A DNA stretch of 20,574 nt from a virus. Shown here piece after piece: positions 6,684 through 14,620 of this stretch. Position 1 is the first letter of the stretch; each line of letters starts with the position of its first letter. Location: positions 1 through 20,574 of IMG/VR virus record IMGVR_UViG_3300038309_000047, one strand, 5' to 3'. A program made the translations under genes and the position numbers. The notes beneath the pieces are model-generated. The model had not been told where the DNA came from. It did not search any database and worked only from the letters and a program-made list of their open reading frames with translations.

Positions 6684-8741
6684 TTAGTGAACTCTCATGG
6701 ATGGCGGCATAAGAACCTGCTGTAGCTTCTGCACGTTATCCAGTTTTGTGCCCGTAATTTCTTGCAAGGCATGAGTGCTTTTAATGCCAAGATTTTGTAT
6801 TTCTGCTGCTGTCTTCATGCGCTCGGTTTGTGCTTTAAATGCCTTCACTTGCACATCGGCCTGCTTGGTCTGCGCATTTATTTGGTCAGCCTGAGCCTTA
6901 CCGATTTCTGCCTGAGCAGCCAACAACATCGGGTCCGGCGCTTGATTCTGCTGTGATTGCTGTGCCTGCTGCAAAAATGCTTTCTCTTCATCTGATTCTG
7001 GCTCAATTATGCCCTGCAATATCAACTGCTTCCGCGCATATTCTCGCAAATCATCCATTTTTGGACCATCAAGAAGAGTAAGATAAGTCAGCAGAATTAT
7101 GTTGCCTTCTGGTGTTCCCTGGAGAACTGAGAACAACTCTTTCAGTTCGGCCCTCGCCTGTTCTTTCTGGGTAGAGAATGATGGACCGGGGTCTGCATAA
7201 ACTTCGAACTTACCCTTTGATATGTCATTCAAAACAATATCTTGCTGAGTTTCTGGGTCGAATACTGTTTCCTGTATCTTGACATCCTTCTCTGTACCAT
7301 CAGGTAATGTTATATCAACTTCGCGGGGTACATCATAGAGTTCAGCCGCCATGGATGCATATATTCTGCCGGCCTGCTTCATGGCAAGCGCGAACGAGTT
7401 CTGATAGAGGAACGTCTCCATGTTCTGGAATGATCGCGCCTGCGTGATCTGGGCATCTGTAACCTGCCCTGACAACATCTGGTTTTGATCCAGCTGGGTT
7501 CCAGTAACATCATCCACAGCTCTACGGGTAAGCTCCAATAAGCCTACAATAGATTGAGGTATCTGGGGCGGCGGAGAAGTCGCAATGGGGCCGGGAGGGT
7601 ATGGCTGCCCTGTCAATTTACTGACCTCATTCAATTGACGATAGGGAAGGTCTTCGCCGGCTTGAGTCCAATAGATTTCCTGACCCTGTATTTGCCCAGG
7701 ATAGAAGACAGGCTTTTCCCGGGGTGAGGTTGCTACTGTACCGGCCGTATAACTCATAGACCAGTTATGCAGCCTTTGGGCATCTTGAGCGTCCCAGTAG
7801 ATCCCACGCCAAATCTCCCGGCCTTCTACCCTGGACCAATCCCCATAAACAGGAACTACAGGGATGTGCTCGCCTGGCACCCGCTGAGTTTTTAGAATGC
7901 TTTTGCCATCAACTAGATATTTGGTAACAATCCAGCGATCCTTGAACTTTTGCCCAATCTGTTGAAATCCGCCCTGCTCCATTTCGTCAATCACGTCTTT
8001 GACTTTGCTGGCATATACGGCCATGGTCTGGCCCAGTGGATCTTCGAAAATTAGGACTTTTTCGCGCTTCTTTTCCTTGAAGTAGAATTCAGCTACTTTT
8101 ACTTGGTCTTTGCTTGAACCCCAAAAGAAAACATTGGATGTATTAGGGTCTTTAAATGGCGATGGGCTTTCTTCGTATGTTAACTTGTTTTCCTGGCAAT
8201 ACTGTTTCCAGCCATCCTTTGTGAATGTTGAAAGTACTGCACACCACCGAGCATCAGACTTGTCTTTCTTTTTTGCGTTTGCATCCCAATAAACAACATT
8301 ATTCGCCTCATTGATAGGCTCAGCGCGAATTCGCTGATAGTTGTTCATATCATCAAATTGTGATTCATATTCAGTTACAAATCGGAATGCTCCATATCCG
8401 CAATCAACTTGATCCTGAAGGGCTGTTTCAATAGCTTCCTCTGACCTCAGCATGTCAGCTCGATACATCCCTGAAAGCGTTTCTGCCGCATCAGGATCAG
8501 CACCATCTTTTGCCTTGAATGTAATGTCAATAGGATTGGACCACAGTTCAGCAAGAATGCGATTACGCTTCGACTTGATTAGGTCAAACGTCCCCCTAAA
8601 GTCGGCGTTAACATCCTGCCCTATAATGTCATCCCATTGGCTAATACGGCCAAATACCAGCATGTTACTGGCTTCTTCACGGGTTGCGCTCGTGCTTGAA
8701 TCAGCAGCATCAACGAGTTTTTTGATTTGCTCTAAATCCAT
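6684..8741 (-). CDS. P22-like portal protein
   Basis: The product has 685 residues (P22 gp1: 725). It begins with MDLEQIKKLVDAADSSTS and continues with the P22-family portal pattern: RGTFDLIKSKRNRILAELWS near residue 50, QVDCGYGAFRFVTEYES near 110, clip/stem-type segments (GEHIPVVPVYGDW; SIVGLLELTRRAVDDVTGTQ). From about residue 590 to the end it is Gln/Ala-rich and helical (LLAAQAEIGKAQADQINAQT), suggesting the long C-terminal 'barrel' helices that sense head filling in P22. Portal forms the dodecameric entry channel for DNA at one capsid vertex. It overlaps the 3' end of the terminase gene by 32 nt and precedes the scaffold gene. Confidence 0.95.
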   Translation of the reverse strand: MDLEQIKKLVDAADSSTSATREEASNMLVFGRISQWDDIIGQDVNADFRGTFDLIKSKRNRILAELWSNPIDITFKAKDGADPDAAETLSGMYRADMLRSEEAIETALQDQVDCGYGAFRFVTEYESQFDDMNNYQRIRAEPINEANNVVYWDANAKKKDKSDARWCAVLSTFTKDGWKQYCQENKLTYEESPSPFKDPNTSNVFFWGSSKDQVKVAEFYFKEKKREKVLIFEDPLGQTMAVYASKVKDVIDEMEQGGFQQIGQKFKDRWIVTKYLVDGKSILKTQRVPGEHIPVVPVYGDWSRVEGREIWRGIYWDAQDAQRLHNWSMSYTAGTVATSPREKPVFYPGQIQGQEIYWTQAGEDLPYRQLNEVSKLTGQPYPPGPIATSPPPQIPQSIVGLLELTRRAVDDVTGTQLDQNQMLSGQVTDAQITQARSFQNMETFLYQNSFALAMKQAGRIYASMAAELYDVPREVDITLPDGTEKDVKIQETVFDPETQQDIVLNDISKGKFEVYADPGPSFSTQKEQARAELKELFSVLQGTPEGNIILLTYLTLLDGPKMDDLREYARKQLILQGIIEPESDEEKAFLQQAQQSQQNQAPDPMLLAAQAEIGKAQADQINAQTKQADVQVKAFKAQTERMKTAAEIQNLGIKSTHALQEITGTKLDNVQKLQQVLMPPSMRVH

Positions 8742-10242
8742 TCCGCGAACCCATAGGCCTTATTGGTGGTGGTACATATGCTTCTTGAACAACCGAATGA
8801 ATGCGACCTGCAAGCGCACCCATTGCGATATACTGAAGTGCATCATGAGGATGAGAATATAAATTCTTTTCCGGCTCCTCCTTGTATCTCGCATCACCAG
8901 AGACATTGAGAAGTCGGTATTTATAACCACCCTGGAATCCCTTTCTGATGATCTTGCAGCGCCTATCTATAACCAAGCCGGGCTGCCCATCAACCATTTT
9001 TGTCAGATAGTGTCTTACTGACTCTGTACGCTTCACAATGATATTGCTTGGCGCTCCTTCTGTCAGAAATCCCATTTCCAAAGGAACGGTTTGTTCTTCG
9101 TCATCTGTTGAAATGTCATTCAAGATGTTCAGTGATGCTTTTGCCTCTGTTTCGTGCCTGATCTTTCCAGCCGGATCAGCCATGGAAAGCCCAATACTTG
9201 CAATAGGATATTTTTGTGCGAGAAACGGCTTTACCACGTCTCTGGCGAACTGTTTTACGCCCATATCTGTTGCGGCAAGTTCATCTATTATTCTCAGTTG
9301 TCCCCTGTCAGTAATCTGAACAATTACTATACATGGAGTTAGCCCAAAATCCCATCCTATGCCGATGGGCAAATGAGGAAGGAAGTTAACGCCTGACTCT
9401 GGGCAATGGACAAGATCATTGTATTCTGGGTAAACAGGCTTACCATCGACTACCAAACCATACTCGTTGCCCAGGTTCACCGAAATCCAGTCAGATGATT
9501 TTCCAGCCATACCCTTTTCATAATATCCAGGCGGAAGGTTACTCAGATTCTCGGCGTTCGGGTTAGGCTCAAATATCGGTTGCCCCAATTCGTTTTTCCT
9601 GTCTGTCCTGATAACCCCGCCAGGCTGACGATAGAAATCCCAGCCTTCCGGGTGATCTTCCTCGGCCAGTTTATAATACCAGTGAACATCATCAGGGGCG
9701 TTAGTGTCGCCAATCATACCATGCCAAGTAGGGCCAATACCGCCAGTGGCCATTGATGGGTATCGCCCATGCCGAAGATCGGCCATGTCAACGACCGCTT
9801 TGGGTAATTCTTTAACCTCATTCAGCCAGAACCCTGTGGCTTGCGCTCCGCGTAATTTTTTAACATGCTCAGGCCTATCAAGAGCGAGAAAAATTACCTC
9901 AGTTTGAACCATGGTTCCGTCATCAAGCCTAAATTGCGCTTTCCATGATGGAGGTTCCTTGTTTCCTGCCTTGAAAGTTCCTAGATCGCCAAAAAGTCCG
10001 GTCCAGTCCTTAATCGTCGTTGAAAACAGTTCAGAATATGTGTTCCTGATGGCAATCCATCTGGTTGGCCGAATTCCTTCTTTGTTTGGCTCCTGCTCCG
10101 TCATTAGCTTTATGATTTTTTGGCAAGCCTGAATGGTTTTACCTGAACCAAGCGGCCCCATGATAAAACTTACCCTAGCTCTCGATCTATGGAATTTCGC
10201 AAGGACTTCACCCTGCGCTTTCATCCTGATCTGTGTCTGCAT
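8710..10242 (-). CDS. terL: Terminase large subunit (packaging ATPase and nuclease)
   Basis: The product has 510 residues. The N-terminal ATPase has a Walker A loop GPLGSGKT (residues 29-36) and a Walker B/catalytic Glu segment ATGFWLNE (135-142). An RNase H-like nuclease domain follows: first acidic residue in GIGWDFG (D298), further candidates ELAATD near 321-326 and MADPAG (D356), and a last one in SHPHDALQYI (D467). It docks on the portal, pumps DNA into the procapsid and cuts the concatemer. It overlaps the small terminase gene by 35 nt and the portal gene by 32 nt, a typical packaging cassette. The ATPase start differs from what I remember of P22 gp2, so it may belong to another TerL branch combined with a P22-like capsid. 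Confidence 0.97.
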   Translation of the reverse strand: MQTQIRMKAQGEVLAKFHRSRARVSFIMGPLGSGKTIQACQKIIKLMTEQEPNKEGIRPTRWIAIRNTYSELFSTTIKDWTGLFGDLGTFKAGNKEPPSWKAQFRLDDGTMVQTEVIFLALDRPEHVKKLRGAQATGFWLNEVKELPKAVVDMADLRHGRYPSMATGGIGPTWHGMIGDTNAPDDVHWYYKLAEEDHPEGWDFYRQPGGVIRTDRKNELGQPIFEPNPNAENLSNLPPGYYEKGMAGKSSDWISVNLGNEYGLVVDGKPVYPEYNDLVHCPESGVNFLPHLPIGIGWDFGLTPCIVIVQITDRGQLRIIDELAATDMGVKQFARDVVKPFLAQKYPIASIGLSMADPAGKIRHETEAKASLNILNDISTDDEEQTVPLEMGFLTEGAPSNIIVKRTESVRHYLTKMVDGQPGLVIDRRCKIIRKGFQGGYKYRLLNVSGDARYKEEPEKNLYSHPHDALQYIAMGALAGRIHSVVQEAYVPPPIRPMGSRNGFRANQKTR

Positions 10243-10657
10243 CTTCGCCCGTCAGGTCAATGATTTTAACGGTTTTAACGTTAACATCGTGCTCTTGCTT
10301 GTCTCGCCACTCATCCGGGCGTCGATTCTTGAGCCAGAAAATAGCTGCAACAGTATCAGGAGGGTAGTGTTTAACGGTAGGAACCACCATAGGCTCCCCA
10401 TTATTGTTGAAAATCTTATCTTCAGGGCAACTGTAGCCTGTGGCTCGTTCATACAGAGACCTAACGACCCTTTCGTCAGCCTCGGCCTTCCACTTATCCA
10501 GCATTTCTTTGAATTCTGGATGCGCGTTCTGCCAACGATACCAGGTTGCAATCCCGACATCGAAAAATTCAGCCAAGTCATTGTTAGTGAGGCCTAGCTT
10601 TGCTAGCTTTTCTACTTTTGATAGGTCAATGCCATCAAACTTTGAATTTTGGCCCAT
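10208..10657 (-). CDS. terS: Terminase small subunit
   Basis: The product has 149 residues. The N-terminus contains a helix-turn-helix-like segment (residues about 15-44: VEKLAKLGLTNNDLAEFFDV then GIATWYRWQNAHPEF), used to recognise the packaging site. The core region has the family pattern ERATGYSCPEDKIF, then TVKHYPPDTVAAIFWLKNRR and PDEWRDKQ. The C-terminal tail is acidic. TerS forms a ring that selects viral DNA and feeds it to TerL. The start forms a TAATG overlap with the stop of the upstream basic protein gene, and the end overlaps terL by 35 nt. Confidence 0.93.
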   Translation of the reverse strand: MGQNSKFDGIDLSKVEKLAKLGLTNNDLAEFFDVGIATWYRWQNAHPEFKEMLDKWKAEADERVVRSLYERATGYSCPEDKIFNNNGEPMVVPTVKHYPPDTVAAIFWLKNRRPDEWRDKQEHDVNVKTVKIIDLTGEDADTDQDESAG

Positions 10658-10875
10658 TACTTCTTGCCTTTCTTTTTACCGAGTACTTTATTTGCCTTGG
10701 CGTCAATCTTTGCTTTTGTGCTTGGAGAAATGTTGCCTTTCTTTTCCTGCTGCGCGGCTCGTGCCTTTGCATTGGCCGCGTGCGACTTGTCTGGCATAGG
10801 GTACTTTCGGCTTCCAGGCATCCCAAAATCAGCCTTTGGTAGAGATTTGCGCTTTTTGGTAGTTAGTTTTGCCAT
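10657..10875 (-). CDS. Small basic phage protein upstream of terS (72 aa)
   Basis: The product has 72 residues and is extremely basic (MAKLTTKKRKSLPKADFGMP ... VLGKKKGKK). The middle reads KSHAANAKARAAQQEKKGNI then SPSTKAKIDAKANKV, a pattern I recall from small conserved proteins of phage and prophage genomes. A GTGAGG ribosome site lies 7 nt before the ATG, and the stop overlaps the terS start (TAATG). The net charge suggests binding to nucleic acid, or an internal or decoration role, but no function is established. It is probably co-translated with terS. Confidence 0.75.
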   Translation of the reverse strand: MAKLTTKKRKSLPKADFGMPGSRKYPMPDKSHAANAKARAAQQEKKGNISPSTKAKIDAKANKVLGKKKGKK

Positions 10876-10882
10876 GATAGCC

Positions 10883-11215
10883 TCACGCCGGTGTATAAAC
10901 TGTTGAGCCGTTGTAATCGACCCAGGAGGATGTTGCAGCAGATCCAGACGACCACAAGGGCTGGAGCGTAGTTGAATTGAATACCGGCTTACCCAGGTAT
11001 TTATCTGTAGTGTTTATAGAACTGGCTGCATCTTCGAAATTGGCCGTTGTTGCGGTCGCAGCTGAACTAATCGCGTCAGAAATTAGGCCATTTATCCATG
11101 TTTGCAGTGTGGAAATAGTGGTCTTTTTTAGGTTACCGCTACGTACAATGGGAATCTGGTCTGATGTCTGAGTGTCGGTAACAACAGGATATGCTGTTGA
11201 GGTAATGTCGCTCAT
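10883..11215 (-). CDS. Hypothetical phage structural-type protein (110 aa)
   Basis: The product has 110 residues, rich in Ser, Thr and Ala. The N-terminal part (YPVVTDTQTSDQIPIVRSGN then LKKTTISTLQTWI) looks like the short repeat-like start found on phage fibre and head-fibre proteins, and the C-terminal part (VFNSTTLQPLWSSGSAATSS) looks like beta strands. No membrane or catalytic motif is visible. The start overlaps the stop of the upstream gene (TAATG), and 7 nt separate it from the next gene. Position in a run of small beta-rich genes upstream of terS suggests a virion accessory protein. Function unknown. Confidence 0.65.
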   Translation of the reverse strand: MSDITSTAYPVVTDTQTSDQIPIVRSGNLKKTTISTLQTWINGLISDAISSAATATTANFEDAASSINTTDKYLGKPVFNSTTLQPLWSSGSAATSSWVDYNGSTVYTPA

Positions 11216-11523
11216 TACTCACACTCAACTATGTTGATAGTTGCTGAAGATCCGATGTAAGCAATATGCGTATCTGTTGATTTAAGCCGCAGAAGGTCGG
11301 TCATTCCACTTTGAAACAACATCCCGGTTGTATTAGTTACAGATACAGAGCTATTACCTACTGCAATTCGTGCGTCTGCGCCTTTAACTGATACTCTAAC
11401 AGCCTGACAATTATCATTTTCAATTGCATATTGAGCAGCGGATGCTCCACCTGTCACATCGGAACCCGAAATCATCCGAATTCCCATATCGTATGTATAC
11501 GAAGGATTATCTGGATTTGACAT
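11215..11523 (-). CDS. Hypothetical small beta-rich virion-type protein (102 aa)
   Basis: The product has 102 residues. Alternating hydrophobic/polar residues with many Gly and Ser suggest a small beta-sandwich: QAVRVSVKGADARIAVGNSS, then SVTNTTGMLFQSGM, then AYIGSSATINIVE. The pattern 'aRIAVG.s..vt.TtG.ll..g' is common in short proteins of phage structural regions. A strong ribosome site (AGGGGGAAGCG before ATG) supports the start, which overlaps the upstream gene by 17 nt; the stop overlaps the next start (TAATG). A capsid- or tail-associated role is inferred from context only. Confidence 0.65.
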   Translation of the reverse strand: MSNPDNPSYTYDMGIRMISGSDVTGGASAAQYAIENDNCQAVRVSVKGADARIAVGNSSVSVTNTTGMLFQSGMTDLLRLKSTDTHIAYIGSSATINIVECE

Positions 11524-11746
11524 CGCTTCCCCCTTTGAACCTCAGTTCCTCGTGGCGCTTAGTTAGCTTTTGCTGGCTGGCAAGAAGTTTCTGTCGTTTT
11601 TTTGTGATTGCTTTTATTTTCTGCTCAATTTTAAAAAGCTCACCACTTTTCCATCCAGAGGATATGGAAGATCCTAATGAATATCTGAAAAAATAGGCAG
11701 CTATCGAAATAGCAAAAATAATAGCTCCGACAATGTAGTATGTCAT
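11507..11746 (-). CDS. Small single-pass membrane protein with basic coiled coil (79 aa)
   Basis: The product has 79 residues. An N-terminal hydrophobic helix (about residues 3-24, YYIVGAIIFAISIAAYFFRY) is followed by a Lys/Gln/Glu-rich amphipathic helix (about 40-70, KIEQKIKAITKKRQKLLASQ). The layout of a short membrane anchor plus coiled coil resembles inner-membrane spanin subunits, but it is shorter than typical Rz proteins and lies several genes away from the lysis genes, so spanin is only a possibility. It shares an ATGA overlap with the upstream gene and overlaps the next by 17 nt. No recognised family. Confidence 0.6.
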   Translation of the reverse strand: MTYYIVGAIIFAISIAAYFFRYSLGSSISSGWKSGELFKIEQKIKAITKKRQKLLASQQKLTKRHEELRFKGGSDVKSR

Positions 11747-12090
11747 GGCGTTGTCTCAATCGTTGGAGTTCCGAATATTTCTCTACTTTTAATGCCTGGT
11801 GCGTTTTTCATATATCGCCTAAGTTCTCTGTTCCATTGTGCCTCGTTGTGCGCTTCTTCCAGCATTTTTTTATTACTACCGAGCCCAATAGGAATTCCTG
11901 CTCTCATTAGAATTGCCTGATCTGTCAGGTTTTGTCTTTGCCTCTGTTCATTTTCTATAATGAGCGCTTGCTGGTTAAGCGCAATAGAGAGCGACTTTGC
12001 CACTTCTGGAGGAAAATCAGCTGAAATTTTACCGTTTATCAGCATAACTATTCTTTCGTTATGAATAATAAATCTGATTGCTTCTTTCAT
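11743..12090 (-). CDS. Hypothetical protein (115 aa)
   Basis: The product has 115 residues. It opens with a short beta region (AIRFIIHNERIVMLINGKIS), then helices (PEVAKSLSIALNQQALIIEN, Gln/Arg-rich), and a polar C-terminal half containing EEAHNEAQWNRELRRYMKNA. No membrane segment, cysteine cluster or catalytic motif is visible. ATGA overlaps with both neighbours place it firmly in the late operon. I do not recognise it; a small structural or assembly protein is the default guess from position. Confidence 0.6.
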   Translation of the reverse strand: MKEAIRFIIHNERIVMLINGKISADFPPEVAKSLSIALNQQALIIENEQRQRQNLTDQAILMRAGIPIGLGSNKKMLEEAHNEAQWNRELRRYMKNAPGIKSREIFGTPTIETTP

Positions 12091-12494
12091 AATTTGAAAA
12101 CCTTATTAGATCCACTATCCCATGTCACCGTAATATCTCCACCATTTGGCGTTACCGGAAGCCCTGTTGCAGTATCAATGTCGAACACCAAAATACTTGT
12201 TGATCCTGTCCCGGTATCTTGATAGCACACTATCTGCTCTGCCGATGAACCAGTTACTGCTGAAAATGTAACATCCGCAGCATCAGCCACTCCAGCGCTA
12301 ACTGTTTTAGATGCAAGAGCGCTTGATGTTGCCACAATTGCCCCAGAAGTGATCGCTGATAGATATTGATCTGTGGCAAGAACAGGTGTATAGGTTCCAG
12401 TGTCAATAAGGTTTATTTTTAGCGTATCGGTTCCCCATGCCAGGGCTCCGGATAAAAACGATTCTCTACCGTAATCAAATAATGCGTTTGCCAT
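12087..12494 (-). CDS. Hypothetical phage virion-type protein (135 aa)
   Basis: The product has 135 residues. It begins MANALFDYGRESFLSGALAW, followed by a beta-rich domain full of Thr, Ala, Val and Gly (TDTLKINLIDTGTYTPVLAT; SVTGSS-type loops; ILVFDIDTATGLPVTPNGGD; ITVTWDSGSNKVFKL). This start-and-strand pattern is one I recall from conserved proteins in phage structural regions. GAGAG lies about 9 nt before the ATG, 1 nt after the stop of the repeat-protein gene. It probably contributes to a virion surface or fibre assembly with its large upstream neighbour; this is inference. Confidence 0.7.
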   Translation of the reverse strand: MANALFDYGRESFLSGALAWGTDTLKINLIDTGTYTPVLATDQYLSAITSGAIVATSSALASKTVSAGVADAADVTFSAVTGSSAEQIVCYQDTGTGSTSILVFDIDTATGLPVTPNGGDITVTWDSGSNKVFKL

Positions 12495-12495
12495 G

Positions 12496-13641
12496 TCAAT
12501 TAACTCTCGTTGGATAGCGCCTTGCTACATGCGCCCGAACAAGCGGAAGACTTCCAGCAATAATTGTTCCGCCGCTTAAATATGCGGCACCGAATGCTTC
12601 CGAGCTGCTTATCCCGGATGGCTGAATGACAATTGTTCCGGGTGCTACATTTGTTAATCCAAACAACTCCAATGAATCAATGCTTGATGGTGCGATTATA
12701 TAGCTGGATGTTAAAACTGCTAAACCGAATGCTTCTTGCGTGCTAATTCCTGATGGCAGAATAAATACACCGCCAGGCGCAACGCTCAATGCACCAAATA
12801 TCTCTTGTGATGCAATCGCTGATGGCAAAACAAAAACTCCTCCATTTACGACAGATAGCACACCAAACGCTTCTCTCGACGAAATACCAGCAGGAAGAAT
12901 GGTTACAGATCCAACGGATAACGATTGTGAACCGAATGCTTCTGAGCTTGAAATTCCTGCTGGTGAAACTGTCGTTCCGCCACCACCGCCCGATGGCGTA
13001 AACACAAACCCCGCGCCAATCCCTGAAAACGTGGTCGTCGCGGTGGAATTTATATCCGCTGTATATGCCGCAGTTTCACCTGGAGATGTTTTGTATGCAA
13101 GAGCAACTCCCCGCGAGTTTCCCAAATCAAGTATCGGGATGCCGCCAATATTTTCCGTCGTAAACCCTGATGGGGGAGTGAAACTTAGTGTTGATGTGGT
13201 TCCTGCGTCGGTTGCAAAAAAAACACCCGCTATAAAATCCCCTGAAGATGACGACAAAGACCCCGTACTGCATGGGATGGCCGACACATAGCCTGCGTAC
13301 GTATCATTTGCATTGTGTGATACTATTGTTGATGAAACACCAGTTATAACCCAGCATATACACACCCAGGATGAATATGCAGAGGATGATCCTGTAAAAT
13401 TCCCGCTTTCGGTTCCGTCTGCTGTTTTAGCAAATGTATAGATACCACTGCCAATGCTTGTTTCACCAGCTGTATCTAACGCGGAAAAACCCGCCGGCGG
13501 TGTTATTGTCTGTCCGTTGCCTTTCTGCACAACCCAAATAAATACATCACCAGCAGCAGCGCCAGACGGAACCGCGACAGACGGGGCGTTATCGCTGTAC
13601 GTAACGTATGCGGTCGTGATACTGCCGAAGGCCGCAGTCAT
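12496..13641 (-). CDS. Large beta-rich protein with six C-terminal 23-residue repeats (381 aa)
   Basis: The product has 381 residues. Residues about 1-215 form a Ser/Thr/Gly-rich beta domain (SVAVPSGAAAGDVFIWVVQK; ITPPAGFSALD; a similar TPPSGFTTEN near 155-164), a layout seen in phage receptor-binding or structural proteins. A poly-Gly linker (about 218-222) leads to six near-identical units starting at P227, P250, P273, P296, P318 and P341, each 'P-x-x-I-x-S-x-E-x-F-G' followed by a strand. The spacing is 23 residues, once 22. The C-terminus is basic (LVRAHVARRYPTRVN). It overlaps the upstream gene by ATGA. A fibre, spike or surface protein is my best guess; no enzymatic motif is seen. Confidence 0.75.
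   Translation of the reverse strand: MTAAFGSITTAYVTYSDNAPSVAVPSGAAAGDVFIWVVQKGNGQTITPPAGFSALDTAGETSIGSGIYTFAKTADGTESGNFTGSSSAYSSWVCICWVITGVSSTIVSHNANDTYAGYVSAIPCSTGSLSSSSGDFIAGVFFATDAGTTSTLSFTPPSGFTTENIGGIPILDLGNSRGVALAYKTSPGETAAYTADINSTATTTFSGIGAGFVFTPSGGGGGTTVSPAGISSSEAFGSQSLSVGSVTILPAGISSREAFGVLSVVNGGVFVLPSAIASQEIFGALSVAPGGVFILPSGISTQEAFGLAVLTSSYIIAPSSIDSLELFGLTNVAPGTIVIQPSGISSSEAFGAAYLSGGTIIAGSLPLVRAHVARRYPTRVN
12589..12963 (-). repeat. Six tandem 69-bp coding repeats (23-aa PxxIxSxExFG units)
   Basis: The units encode PAGISSSEAFG, PAGISSREAFG, PSAIASQEIFG, PSGISTQEAFG, PSSIDSLELFG and PSGISSSEAFG. Starts are 69 bp apart, with one 66-bp unit. The DNA copies have diverged more than the protein signature, which indicates selection for the peptide pattern rather than a very recent expansion. 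Confidence 0.85.
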
Positions 13642-13916
13642 TCAGCGTCGCCAGACCTCAATAGCGCATTGGTCACGTCCTCTATTCGTTTTATTCCGTA
13701 GCGCTTGGCAAAATCTGGCCCTATCAACTCGCCTGCTTTTGCGCGGATCATGTAAACGCAAAACTTTTTATCCGCAACGTCTTTAAAAGACCCATCCGGG
13801 CAGACCCTGCCGTCTTTTGTTTCGACCCAGCGGTGTACGTGCTCAATGTGTTTTTTGAGCCTTACGTCCCCAGGCTTTTTCAGCCTATTTTTTCCGGCCA
13901 TTACTGCACCAGTCAT
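13638..13916 (-). CDS. Hypothetical basic protein (92 aa)
   Basis: I chose the ATG at 13914-13916 because AGTGAGGA lies about 8 nt before it and immediately follows the stop of the upstream secreted-protein gene; a longer frame extends to 13970 but would overlap that gene without a clear ribosome site. The 92-residue product starts MTGAVMAGKNRLKKPGDVRL and contains HIEHVHRWVETKDGRVCPDG and KKFCVYMIRAKAGELIGPDF. It is basic, with two cysteines and three nearby histidines, but no classical zinc motif. Its end shares an ATGA overlap with the repeat-protein gene. Family not recognised. Confidence 0.6.
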   Translation of the reverse strand: MTGAVMAGKNRLKKPGDVRLKKHIEHVHRWVETKDGRVCPDGSFKDVADKKFCVYMIRAKAGELIGPDFAKRYGIKRIEDVTNALLRSGDAE

Positions 13917-13926
13917 TTTTGAATCC

Positions 13927-14463
13927 TCACTTAATTGTGATTGACACTGGATACGACTGTGCAGACTCAATGCCGTTAGTGTCGGTCGTGGTTAGTGTGT
14001 AGCTGTGGGGTCCGATTGTTGCAGATGCGAGCGTGGCACTCAAGCTGGATGTTGTCGTCAATGGATGCCCCGCTTCATAAATCGTGTAATGATCAATTTC
14101 TGACGTATCTAACGGACTGCCGTCGGCGCGAGTGGTTGGTGCTGTCCAGGTTATTAGTACAGACCCGCTTGATGCTGTTCCGCTGCCTGCCGGGGGTGAT
14201 GGGCGCCACTCCAGACATGAAATTTTCAGTTTTTTGGTGACAGTCAGCGTTCCGTCGTCTTCCTGTGTAAGCGTGATGTCGCCAATTCTGGTTTCGCTCG
14301 GTAATGTGCAGCCCTTATCGTGGAGAATTACTATAGCGGCATTGCGAGCGGCTTGCTCTTCGTGATGCGTGCTGACAATTGTTTCCGCATAAGCGCAGTT
14401 GATGTAAAACGCAACAAAAGCGATCACTAACGTTGCAACTGCCCACCATTCAATTTTTCTCAC
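13927..14463 (-). CDS. Secreted protein with fibronectin type III-like domain (178 aa)
   Basis: The start is GTG (14461-14463), inside the end of the overlapping 56-aa gene. Residues 1-26 form a clear signal peptide: basic MRK, a hydrophobic core (WWAVATLVIAFVAFYINC) and a likely signal peptidase I site AYA-ET. A central region (about 27-84) carries two cysteines (GC at 52, SC at 83) that could form a disulfide after export. Residues about 98-178 look like one fibronectin type III domain (SVLITWTAPTTRADGSPLDT; IDHYTIYEAG; HSYTLTTTDTNGIES; YPVSITI). A signal peptide is unusual for a virion protein and suggests envelope export during infection or lysogeny. The lack of a lipobox argues against a lipoprotein. 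Function unknown. Confidence 0.75.
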   Translation of the reverse strand: MRKIEWWAVATLVIAFVAFYINCAYAETIVSTHHEEQAARNAAIVILHDKGCTLPSETRIGDITLTQEDDGTLTVTKKLKISCLEWRPSPPAGSGTASSGSVLITWTAPTTRADGSPLDTSEIDHYTIYEAGHPLTTTSSLSATLASATIGPHSYTLTTTDTNGIESAQSYPVSITIK

Positions 14464-14620
14464 GTTTCAACTCCGCTCCGCAAAAAATGCAATGTTTTTT
14501 CCGTTCGGTGCTATTGTGCTCATCAATCCATTTATTCCAGAGCTCGACTGTGAATTTTTTCGGTTCGACGATTCTCTTATCAAATTCATCGTCTGATTGT
14601 TTTTCTTGATCGGCCATCAT
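14450..14620 (-). CDS. Small acidic/basic protein with CxxC motif (56 aa)
   Basis: This short frame begins with ATG-ATG (MMADQEK...); the first ATG overlaps the stop of the upstream holin-like gene (ATGA), and the stop lies 12 nt inside the next gene. It is highly charged, with a Trp-containing helix (FTVELWNKWIDEHNSTERKK) and a C-terminal HCIFCGAEL. One CxxC preceded by His could be half of a zinc or treble-clef site. Coupled overlaps on both sides make it likely to be translated. No family recognised. Confidence 0.55.
   Translation of the reverse strand: MMADQEKQSDDEFDKRIVEPKKFTVELWNKWIDEHNSTERKKHCIFCGAELKREKN

Noticed and set aside
9728-9739. GGCGGTATTGGC on the minus strand, 7 of 8 to the ops core
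   Set aside because: It sits in the coding sequence of terL, lacks the G at position 8 and diverges after it; likely a chance match.
12740-13291. 183-codon open frame on the plus strand
   Set aside because: It lies entirely antisense to the repeat-protein gene; its regularity is produced by the 69-bp repeats and low-complexity codons on the other strand. No ribosome site and no family features.
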